Source: Hyalella azteca (taxonomy: Eukaryota; Arthropoda; Malacostraca; Amphipoda; Hyalellidae). Taken from it: DNA of 64,000 bases. The notes beneath the pieces were generated by a model. The model was not told the DNA's origin and did not search any database. It saw nothing but the letters and a program-made list of their open reading frames with translations. Location: NCBI RefSeq assembly GCF_000764305.2, contig NW_025932894.1:1-64000 (forward strand), in the 5' to 3' direction. Shown here in pieces: positions 46,666-57,800 of this stretch. The first letter of the stretch is position 1. Each line of letters starts with the position of its first letter. The position numbers and the translations under genes were made by a program.

Positions 46666-48171
46666 GTATGGCGAGAAGTTTTCTAAAGGCGCGCTGAGCT
46701 CGTGGCTAGGGAAACCTCCCAACTTTGATGATCAAATAACGGAAAAAACTGCCCTTATAATCCAGCGTGGGCCACCACAGCTCAGGCGCTACCCAGGGGA
46801 GTGACTTATTTAACATGTCAGAGATTAGCTAGAAAATGTCATGCGATTTTTTTCCTTGTGTCGTGCGTATAGTGGCAGGTTTGATGTTCATTTAAATCAC
46901 AATCCCAGTAAAATACTTTATTGCACAAGACGTTGCATTTACATTTAAAGTTTTCTTCACCGACGAGACAATATCACACAATATGGGCATCTACTAACTT
47001 CAGTCCGAGGGACAAGTTTACGAACCACAAGATGCTGCTTCCACGACCATGTTCCTATTGCTGCCTTTTCCTATCCGCAATTTCCCAGCATAATTCCAGT
47101 ACTCTCTAAAAATTTTTTACAATTCTACAATTCAAACCTTCTAATCCTAATTCTAACCTGACGACACATATATTAAATTAAAGCCTAATACCTAATAATA
47201 AAATACCGTTTAATTTAAGACCTCTACACTTATGATAAATACTATGCTGTTTTCGTATTTTGATTTGAATGAGCTTTTGGTGAGAGTAAGATTACGCATT
47301 GATTGATAAAACTGTAATGAGCAGCTTGTTGAGACTGGGAGTTAGATATTTACTGGGATCGAAACAAAAAATGCATGTGTACATGTATTACATTTATGCT
47401 TTTAAACATTTACTAAAGACTAACTTGCGTGTATTGAGAAGCGTGAAGTAGAGAGCATTTCGTTGACCAAATGTGGAAAGCTTAGTGAATAACATCAGCC
47501 ATTTTTTAGAAGTTAGCAATTATTGGTCTCTGACTAAAATATAATTAAAGTAATTATCTTGCGTTACATGCAAGAACCTAATCTTCATACTAGATCAGCC
47601 ATTTCCATGAAATTTTTTCTCATATTTCTAGAGTCAGACATGTTCTTGTAAAGTTAAAATGGCTGCGCACGGAACAACCATGAACCTCTTGTTTTGATAT
47701 TGTCATCTCAAAGTAACTTGGCTACCTTACATTGAAATGGACGTTTTATTTTATGAATCCAATGGCTGTTAATGTTTCAATGAAACATTTCCATTAAACG
47801 CTTGGGGAATTTACTTGTAGTTTTCCATGCTTTCAAATTTTTGATGAACTTGCGATTTAAGAAGACTAATGCCCAGCATTAGTATAATTCACATAAATTA
47901 TACATTAATATTAATATTGTATAATTATTCTAATGAAAATCTACTTAGTCGAAACTGAAATCCGCATATTGTATTGGAAGCTTCCACTGTATACATGCAA
48001 TACAAACGAGAAGCGCTGCTGCTGTCACTTGCAGGTGATTAGTGAAGAGCAGAGTGATGAACTGACGTCTGGTATTAGTTGCTGCATGCCACTAATGGCA
48101 TATGGTAACTGACTGTAACTGACTTGTTTAGGTTTGTTTGCATTATAAATGCAGTATGTTCATTCCGTAAC
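46666..48171. other. AT-rich non-coding DNA
   Basis: No gene, array or element seen. Confidence 0.5.
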
Positions 48172-48400
48172 TGTTATGCGTGTTCATGCCATAACTTGAG
48201 ATTGTGTTCACACCAAAACTGCACTGTGTGTTCACACCATAACTGCACTGTGTGTTCACACCGTAACTGCACTGTGTGTTCCCACCATAACTGCACCGTG
48301 TGTTCACACCATAACTGCACTGTGTGTTCCCACCATAACTGCACTGTGTGTTCACACCATAACTGCACTGTGTGTTCACACCATAACTGCACTGTGTGTT
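48172..48400. repeat. 24-bp minisatellite (TGTTCACACCATAACTGCACTGTG, in register)
   Basis: About nine units with C/A changes in the CACACC segment. Because 24 is a multiple of 3 it is open in several frames on both strands (Cys/His-rich forward). No real protein is supported. Confidence 0.9.
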
Positions 48401-48589
48401 TCAGTTGCCTTGCTTAATGAAGTATCGTTGCTTAAGGAAATATTCAGATCTAATTTGCCTCCAAATCAGAAGCATATGGTGCGCTGGACAAATTGTCTTG
48501 TGTTCCAGCTCAAATTGAGTCAATTTGCCGCACACAAGTCGATGCTATTGAAAATGATAGTGCGCTGTCTCATACACAATGTCGAGAAC

Positions 48590-49015
48590 TGATGTATAGC
48601 AATATCATCAACTGATTGACAGCAATATCATCAAATGATTTGTTGCAATATCATCAATTGATTTATCACAATATCATCAAATGATTTATTGCAATATCAT
48701 CAATTGATTTATCACAATTTCATCAACTGATTGATCGCAATATCATCAACTGATTTAGCGCAATATCATCAACTTATTTATTGCAATATCATCAGCTAAT
48801 TTACTGCAATATCTTCTACTGATTTATAGCATTATCATCAACTGATTGATCGCAATATAATCAACTATTCAACTGATTTATCACAGTATCATCAATTGAT
48901 TTATCGCAATATAATCAAAGGATTTATAACAATATCATCAACTGATTGATCGCAGTACTATCAACTGATTTATCATAAAAGCCTCAACTAATTTAACACA
49001 AAATCATCAGATTAC
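48590..49015. repeat. 23-bp minisatellite (CAATATCATCAACTGATTTATCG, in register)
   Basis: About 17 units with frequent point changes (ATTGATTTATCA, GCTAATTTACTG). Confidence 0.9.
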
Positions 49016-49762
49016 CATCACGTGATCGACTTACTTACATTACAGCGAATGGCATGAAATACATTATCGTTATTGCCGTACATTATCGTTGAATACATTA
49101 TCGTTAGAGCATTGCATTAATCCCTTCAAGATTGTCGAACTCGCTATAGACTTGAATAATTTACTTGGGTCAATTTTGTAAAAAGTTATTATTTCTGCAA
49201 ACCAGCGATTATCTTCATTAATTTCAGTTATTTTTAAATATGAAGTGAAAATAAAAGCATTCGTTCATGCGTAACAAATGTCTGTAAGAAGTTAATTTAA
49301 ATTCTTTTTTTTTCCAAAATAAAAAGCAATTAATTTTTTTAACTATCATGATTTTTAGATTTAATGATCACGATTATTTTGAAAGACATCTTTAAAAGAC
49401 CCGTCGTAAAGGAAACGCGTGTCTTCAAAGTGTGATGTATGCAAGGTTGCTAGATGGTGGCCAAATCTACGACAAAAAATAGGCCCACATTAAAATTAAA
49501 ATTTAATTAACTTGAAATTTATTTATTTTAATTTTTTATTCTGTAGAGCACAATAAATAGTACCGCCATTATCATAAATTTTTGCTGGTCAAGCAATTAA
49601 AAAAAACACTAACTTGCGTAGTTTTGGCCGGAAAAAAGGCCATCTCGCAACCATGTACAGAGCCTGTGCCAGCATTAATCATTAGCGTTGCCACGCTCTG
49701 TCATGCAGAGAATTATGGCCACCAAAGACTGCACTTAAAGACGTGCGTGGCGGGGGTGGAAC
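49016..49762. other. AT-rich non-coding DNA
   Basis: No feature seen. Confidence 0.5.
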
Positions 49763-49872
49763 TGTGGTCTTTGTTGTGGTCTGTGGTCTTTGTTGTGGTC
49801 TGTGGTATTTGTTGTGGTCTGTGGTCTTTGTTGTGGTCTGTGGTCTTTGTTGCGGTCTGTGGTCTTTGTTGG
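49763..49872. repeat. 19-bp minisatellite (TGTGGTCTTTGTTGTGGTC)
   Basis: Almost six units, G/T-only apart from a C in the GTC words. First of three consecutive arrays. Confidence 0.95.
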
Positions 49873-49899
49873 CAGTCGCGGCGAACGAGCTACACGCTG

Positions 49900-50198
49900 T
49901 GAATTTCAACCTCACACGCAGCGTGCGTGTTGAGAGATAAACTTCCACCTCACACGCTGCGTGCGTGTTGAGGTGAACTTCAACCTCACACGCGGCGTGC
50001 GTGTTGAGATAAACTTCAACCTCACACGCAGCGTGCGAGTTGAGGTAAACTTCAACTTCACACGCAGCGTGCGTGTTGAGGTAAACTTCAACTTCACACA
50101 CAGCGCGCGTGTTGAGATAAACTTCAACTTCACACGCAGCATGCGTGTTGAGATAAACTTCAACTTCACACACAGCGCGCGTGTTGAGATAAACTTCA
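49900..50198. repeat. 36-bp minisatellite with a palindromic core
   Basis: About eight units of TTCAACCTCACACGCAGCGT plus GCGTGTTGAGGTAAAC. The core ACACGCA-GCG-TGCGTGT can fold into a 7-bp stem hairpin in every unit. Frames are open on both strands because 36 is a multiple of 3. Confidence 0.95.
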
Positions 50199-50199
50199 A

Positions 50200-50263
50200 C
50201 ATATATATATATTATATATATTATATTATATATAATATATTATATTATATAATATTATTCAGA
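50200..50263. repeat. (AT)n-rich palindromic tract
   Basis: About 60 bp of only A and T (TATATATTATATATTATATT and similar), directly after the 36-bp array. Confidence 0.9.
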
Positions 50264-53200
50264 AGGCGCATGAATAGCCGCGCGGCGGAGGCCACTCCCC
50301 ATAACAAGATTACCTTAATGAGAAATCGTTCATTACGCTCGCATGTTAATGAATGATTATAAAATAAAATTCAATATCTCTAAATGATTTCTTTCGATTA
50401 ATGATCAGCAAATGAATTTCCGAATTAACTGTATCTCTGAAATTAATTTAAGAGATCTACGTTATTGCGAAAATCAAATGTCGAAGGCATGCCTTGCAGC
50501 GGGACTATAAAAAATATAGCTGCCAAATTTTTTGTTGGCTGCCAAACATAAACCTGCGCTGAACGGCTGAAAAATATTCCACACTTAGAATGAAAATGAG
50601 CAAGTAAACAGAAACAACAACCGTTATAAAGTTTGGCTGCCAAATGGCGCAGAAAGAACATGAAATGGAACTAGGTAAACTGAAATTACTGTAATGCATT
50701 TTGGTTATAACCTGGGCAAGAGTTTAGAGGAACAATTTGAGATACACATGCATTTGTAGTATGACAAATGTAGTGCTACATTTGGAGTAATGCTTTAGTA
50801 AAGTCATTTAAAAGCACAAATCTTTTATCGTGGTGCCAGCAAATTTCTGACTGCTGGCAATTCCATTACTTTTGAAGGGGACTCATGTCGGATGTCGGAT
50901 GCAGAAAAAAGGCAATGCTTCTATACAGTTTAGGAATGAAATATATACGAAATTCATAATTTTATAATATAAACGCAGTATCCTTTAAAAAGTTTTAGTA
51001 TTTCATTTAGAATTCGCACAAGCCATTCGCAGTACAATCTAGTATCTAAAACAGAGCTGCCTATCGCAAGCGTGAAAATGATTGCTCGGTCAGTTCACTC
51101 ACAAGCTACGCAAGAATCAATCGGAATGTTCGCGTCTGTAGCCCGAGGACGATACACTCTTTTCATTTAAATCCGTGTGCAGGTGCCATTGATTGCCATT
51201 TTGCAACTAAATCCTGAACTCAGGCTTCTGTGGGACGTCGTGTTCTGTTCATGGTTTCTCTTATTCAGAAAAAAACTGGAAATATACATATGATCAAGAA
51301 CAAGCAATGATTGCTATCTAGGATTTTATGATGAACATTTATCATTCAAATTCATAAGAAACTGCAACCAAGAAAAGTAAGCAGCAAGATTTCCATTTAA
51401 TATTGATTATTCGAAAATTAAGATAATTGAATAGTTCCTGTTTGCTGTATTAATTACGTAACCAAGCTGACGCCTTACCAGTTTATACAAACATCACATA
51501 AATGTATGAATGTTTCTGTTGCACATTCTATGTGAGTAAAAAATGTGGTCCTATTCGATTTCGATTTTTACATTTCTTTATCAAAATGCATGTATCTGTG
51601 TGTTAAGCAATCTATTATAAAATCGTGAACGTTTGTTTGTTTGTTTGTTATAAATATAGGGGCTGGTCGGGCTGGGGGGAGGCTCAACAAATGAAATTTT
51701 CCTGCAAATTGGAACGTGTAAATTTAAACGAAAAACATGGATAACTTGTTCGCATGTCACTGAACAAGAGTGTAAGAGGAGTTCAATGTTAAACTTTTTT
51801 TAATTTAAGTTTTTTTAATGGCCAATATTCAAGTTTGAAAATAATCGAATGAATTCTTTCTCGCGGAATCCTCAAATCGGAGGCATTTTAAAAATTCATA
51901 AATGCAAATTTTATCATAAACGAGAAATTAATGTTTTTCCTTATTTCATTCCAATAGATGAACTGGTGTTCAACGTTAAATGTGGGTATGTAAGGCTTTC
52001 ACTTTAATCAACTTATTGGAGCTATAAAGCTTTATTAATCGGATGACGGAATTTCGGGTGACGGGATTCTGGTTGAGAGAATTCCGGATATAGAAAATCG
52101 GAATAAATTTTAATATATATATAATCATATATTATTGCGAATGCTTGGTTTAGCAGCTTGTACACTATATTTCTACGATGTGTGTGTCACTGAAGCCTTA
52201 ACCTGTAAATATATACAATAGGATATACAATATAATAACGAGATATTAATCGGATCCTGAATTTATTTTCAGTGGTAGAATCCGTAGGCATCGCTCAACT
52301 AACGTTGAAATGTGAAGAAATATTTTATCCATGTCCAATTCTTAAAATTTCTAATGCTGACCTGTATAAAGGTGTAAATTGAAATTTAGTTCAAATGTAA
52401 TTACTGGGGTATAATGGGATTATTTGATAAATGCGAGTTTGACCAGGCCTATTTTTAATCGGCCGGCTCTAGGTTAAGAACTGCAATTATAGCCGAGAAG
52501 GCTATTTGGTCAATTGGTTCTTAAATTACTAGGATTATCTTGCCAAAGTAACGTCTGGATCGCCTGCCATTCTGTCATGTTTTTGTATGTTTTTGAAGCC
52601 TTTCATATTAGTGGGAAGATGGGAAAGGATTGAAGAAAACAAAGAGAGGACTGGATAAAAAAATTTAATTGGATTTTGAAATTGACCAATCTTCTATTTA
52701 AGACTTTTATTTGGAGGGGTCACGATACAGCGATGAGGCAAGGGCTTTATTATAATTTACGTAAAATTTTCTTTCAAATTGACATAAAAAAGAAACTAAT
52801 CAAATCAATAATATATTTATTCCTATAATTTATATTTTTATTATTATAATTATTACTAACATTATTTGCATTATTATTGTTATTGAATTCTGCATTGCAT
52901 GATTACTCTATCCTTGCCGGAAAATAATTGTTGCTTCATTATTTGCGGTTCAGTTTTATCTAATTATCAATTGACACTTATATGTATAAGGAATTATTTA
53001 ATTAAAAATTCGTTCCTCAGTTCAAAACTTCAGATTTTGAATGGGAATTTTCCTGATCGAAAATCAGCTCAGAAGCGTTAAGCCCGTCCTTTTTGCCTGA
53101 CCTCACGAGGAATATATTTACTAATTCGATTTTTCTCGAACCCAAAATCTTTTATTACTTCATCCATGACTAGGTAAGTGATTTGTAATACTAGAATTAA

Positions 53201-53932
53201 TGACTCAATTAGAAATATAATGGCACTGCGTTGTCTTAGATAATAAAGCAAACACAAATACACATGAGTGTATTGTTTTAACGGCCATTCAAATGTTCTA
53301 ATTTAGTGGCTGGAGAAGAACAAGAGAGATGGAATTGATTACAGAGCAAAGTTGTTCCTTCTTATCTTTGATTAGGAGCAAGGTTCCTCTTCCTCAGCCC
53401 ACGCGAGGCTCTGAAGGAGAATGTGGGGAAGAACGTGAGGGAGAATATATGAGCAAAAAAGTTGGGGATAATATAAAGGGGAATATGAGGGAGACAATGA
53501 GGGGTGAATATGATGTTAATAATGGTTTCGCGGTGATTTATCCGAATGGTAAACTGTAAATGATTGCATGATAGCTGAGAATCACCTAACAGGTAATTTT
53601 CCAGAAGCTGTGTTTAAATTGGCAGATTAATATGGTAATTAGCATATTACCGGGATCTAATCCAATTAAATTGACGGCATTTCAGCTGCGATCAGAGATT
53701 GTTCATTTTATTCAACGTTTTGTATATTCTGGAGGTAAGCAACCCTAGTATATGTATAAATGATATGATTAAGTACAACTGCTCTGAATTATTTTGATGA
53801 ATTAGATAATTTGGTAACATAAAACGTACATGTCCTGAGTAATATTTAATTAGTACTTATAATTAGCATTGACATGAACAGACGAAGCGTTCCAAAAAAA
53901 TGTAAGATGAAGAATGAGCTATTCTCATTTCA
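50264..53932. other. AT-rich non-coding DNA
   Basis: No gene recognised. Minor content only: a GTTTGTTTGTTTGTT tract at about 51634, a few short open frames without domains, and AT-rich low-complexity at 52800-52880. Confidence 0.45.
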
Positions 53933-54330
53933 TATCAATATGAGGAATGAGATATGAGGAAAGATGTCGATATGAGGAATGAGATATGAAGATGAGACAT
54001 ATCAATATGAGGAATGAGATATGAAGATGAGACATGTCTATATGAGGAATGAGATATGAGGATTGGACATGTCAATACGAGGATGAGATATGAAGACGAG
54101 ACATGTCTATATGAGGAATGAGATATGAAGATGAGACATATCAATATGAGGAATGAGATATGAAGACGAGACATGTCAATATGAGGAATGAGATATGAGG
54201 ATGAGACGTGTCAATGTGAGGAATGAGATATGAAGACGAGACATGTCAATATGAGGAATGAGATATGAAGACGAGACGTGTCTATTTGAGGAATGATATA
54301 TGAGAATGAGACATGAGGAATGAGAACTGA
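53933..54330. repeat. 35-bp minisatellite (GAGGAATGAGATATGAAGAT...)
   Basis: About 11 units of ATATGAGGAATGAGATATGA followed by AGATGAGACATGTCA. Spacing is 35 bp, for example 53973, 54008 and 54043. Confidence 0.9.
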
Positions 54331-54816
54331 AGATGCCATATCGATATGAGGGCAAAGTATGAGTATGAGAGTACCTAAACATACAATTATTATGAACATG
54401 GATTATCAAAAAGCAATAATAAATACGTTTTCTTCGGATAATTTTGTACGAAGGACTATTTATTATTTCAAATTGCAATAAATATAAATGATTTAATTCA
54501 TAGACTTCAATAATCACTCAACATGTTTACAAGTCCGCTCATGAGACTTTTTCGTTGTTTGTTTGTTTTCTTCTATATTAACACTGATACATTTTAGAAT
54601 CCCCTTTCGTATTTTTTTCAGATCACTAAAAAAAGTTGATAAACTTTAAAAACTGGTGAGAATCGTCGAAGTCGACTGGTGAAAATAACTTTCTGTACTG
54701 AGTTTTTAGCACGTATATATATCTTTAAATATCAATATTTCAAATCAAGGTGAATCTTTTTCAAGTTTTTTTACTCAATGTTCAATTGAAGCCACGGACA
54801 AGTCAATTTGCTGGAG
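54331..54816. other. Upstream region of the Dpr-like gene
   Basis: AT-rich. A TATATATA word at about 54714 lies 100 bp before the ATG, but no core promoter can be assigned. The 5' UTR may begin here or in a further upstream exon. Confidence 0.3.
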
Positions 54817-54886
54817 ATGACTTCAGTAACCGCAGCGGTCGCCGCTACCTTGACTGTGGCGCTGCTGTTCTGTACGCGTATAGCAG
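54817..54886 (+). CDS. Dpr-like gene, exon 1 (signal peptide)
   Basis: ATG at 54817 (G at -3) encodes MTSVTAAVAATLTVALLFCT and RIA, a short N-region, a hydrophobic core and a small-residue end typical of a secretory signal. GTAAGT at 54887 is a near-consensus donor. One base (G) is carried over and combines with CG of exon 2 to give Ala. Cleavage after the Ile-Ala(-Ala) end is inferred. The exon is short, and its assignment rests on the perfect phase match and signal-peptide character. Confidence 0.75.
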
Positions 54887-57800
54887 GTAAGTCGAAGGTC
54901 TTCGTCACACGGTCAGTGGTGACTGAATCAATGCTGTTGCGAGCACCGCATTGACATTGGACTTATGCCATGATAAATTACAATAATATCTCTTATGTGT
55001 CATAATGTGTGTAAATACACATTCTTCATGTTCTTAATATTAATTACACAAACGTATGAATGTTGCAAATAACAAGGATTTCACTCTCAGCATCAATGTG
55101 TTACTTGAGTTCAAAACATTGCATCTGGCTTTTTCGCAATGACATTTGAAAGATTTTACATTTTGGTCCGAAATTCGAGCTGATAGTCTAAATTAATCAA
55201 GCGGGTTGATTGAGTAACTTTATTACGTTTCTTATACAAATAAATATGCAAAAATGTTATTTATTTAATTAAAAATTTCAGGAAATGTATCGATTTGCAG
55301 TGCTTGATTTAAATACATTAATTTGTCATCATGCACGTTATGAATTCATTAAAACATGTTCTCTATTTATTATTAATATGAAATCAAGAAGTTATTTCTT
55401 GTTTCGTCAGGCCAAGTCGAATTTCTCGTCCAGCCAAGTCAATAATTCAAGATTATCCATTATTTAAGGAAAATTAAGACATTATCTCCAAGCAAAGGTT
55501 ATTAAAGTTTCATTTATTTAACCATGTATCACACTCATCTGTCCACCGTCTGTCCAATGTATCCATGATACAGCGTGGGTCTCATGAATATTATACAGGC
55601 TACATCCCCATGCGGGGACAGCGAGCCTAGCTCTCCCCTAGAGCGGCTGTCTATTTTGTATCACAAATCCCGAGAGAAAATGTCTGTGTTGAATTTTTAT
55701 CGACCAGTTTTTCCGAATATGTGACCGGTCATAATTAGGATATCCTAGTCTCATAATAATCATATTCACGTGCCAATTAAAAGAAAACAAAATGGAAAAA
55801 TAATTAATTAAACGGTATAAATTTCTAATTGAAGGATTGGCAGAACAGTGTTTTTTTTTCGCTGTGGCAGTAGCGGAAAAGCTAGAAATTATTATATGTA
55901 ATATTAGTTCATCCAATCCAAGTTAACCAAAAGCACTATTCCAGCGTGTTAACCCACTTAATTTGGAGTTAAGTTTTTATTATTGAGCTTTGAGAAGATA
56001 CGATTGTGATCTTATATGTCATCTATAATGGCGACGCAATAACTACTTGGCTTGAATCTTACTTTAATTATTCTACATATAAATTTCGTAATATTCAGCC
56101 AATATTTTTCATTGCAAAAGAAGAATTACGGTAAACCTATTTTTCTTCTTGAAAATGACGTTAAACCAACGTTGATTTAGCTATGATCCTGCTAGAAAAA
56201 ACGTTTCAGCAACGTTATTTCAACTTGGAATCACTTCGAAATTTTCAATCACTAATGTTGAAAAAATTACTATCCTCATTATTTTTGAGGAATATATTGA
56301 CCTCTACAATAGATTATCATAAACTTCGCTTAAACTTCATAAATAAAGATTATCATAAATTTCGCACTCTTCCATCCCGCAGCGGCGTCCGCGGGGCAGC
56401 CTACAGCGCGACACGCGCACCACATCCGACCTGCATTAGAGCCGTCGAGCAAAGAAACGACGATTGTCACTAACTCCTTCATAAAATCTAACAAAAATAT
56501 GATTTCAACGGAAGACAATAAAGCAGTTCAAGCAAAAACTCTAGTAAAATTGGCTCCGGTATCCTCAATAAGTGACAGGACTGACTCCAATGGAACGAAA
56601 GACAATCTTCAAGACCGACGTCGACCACCCGTGGCAATGTCCGACGACGGAAAATTTCAGCGCTCAGCGCAAGCTTCCTTCCTGCCTCAGGGCTTGAGAT
56701 CCCAGCCCATCTCTCGACTACACTACAAGCTTTTAAAGCCCTACATCAAATATCCAAGTCCATTTCCTGAAGACAACTCTTTCCAGGCCTACTCAGGATC
56801 TTCCGGACAATCTGAAGAAAGATTGCACGCACTGCTAAACAACTCATACCCTTACCCGGTATCTTCGAGCACATTCGACCGTTATCCTTATCCATATCAG
56901 CGAGATCCCTTCAGAGCTTCAGAGGATATGAGTGCTGGAGATTTAGGTGCCAGGGAGTTCCCAGGACTCCTTGGAGCGCCTCCTATCCAGTACTCCAGTC
57001 TAAGTGGCCCCAGCTTCGTAGCGGACTCCAAGGAAGACTTTTACGCCGTGGCGGGCACCACAGCCATACTCACCTGCACCATACGCAACCTTCACAACTA
57101 TACTGTGAGTGAACCATTCCTTAGCATGAATTATCTTACGTATTATTGTTTTAAACTTACTCATGAACCATACCGCAGCATGCATTATCTAACGTATTAT
57201 TGCTTTAAACTTACTCATGAACCATACCGCAGAATGAATTTTCTAACGTATAAATAATTAAAACTTACTCTGCGGGCTTAAGTGCTGATGTCAAAACCTA
57301 TTTCTTTTTGTGTAAGAATCAATCCAACTTTCATTATTCATAGCACAATTTTCTAATATAATTCCATATAATTCAGAACTTTTAAATAATAAGAAGATTA
57401 TAACTATTGTATTATTTTCATTTGTAAAATCAGAACGACATTGAGCTCTAGCCGCGCATGCGCCGTGAGCTTCGCGGCGCTGATATGCGCACGGCAGTGA
57501 GGATCTGAAGGGATTTGCGAGAGACTGAAAATTGCGTCTTTTTGTTTTGGGGAATAAAATGCCGTGCAAAATGGGACACGAAACGAGTGAGATAGCCGGT
57601 GAAACGAGACATACTCGCATACTTTTCCTAACAAGAGTCTTTGTATGATGGTTTTCTTCGCGTGTAAAAAGATATGGGAATTTAAATTGAAAAATTCGTG
57701 GAAAATTGAAATTTGTTGTAGCTCGCACGCTAATAATCATGGCTCACGAGTTTTTGCCTCTTTAAATTAATTAAGAAAATAAAGATAGTAAATTCTTTAC

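Noticed and set aside
48124..48417. Cys/His-rich zinc-finger-like repeat
   Set aside because: A 24-bp tandem repeat. The Cys/His spacing does not match a known finger, and the other strand is open too.
57291..57740. Minus-strand gene inside intron 2 (149 codons)
   Set aside because: No domain, no repeat of protein-like conservation signals, and only chance openness near a CpG-rich patch.
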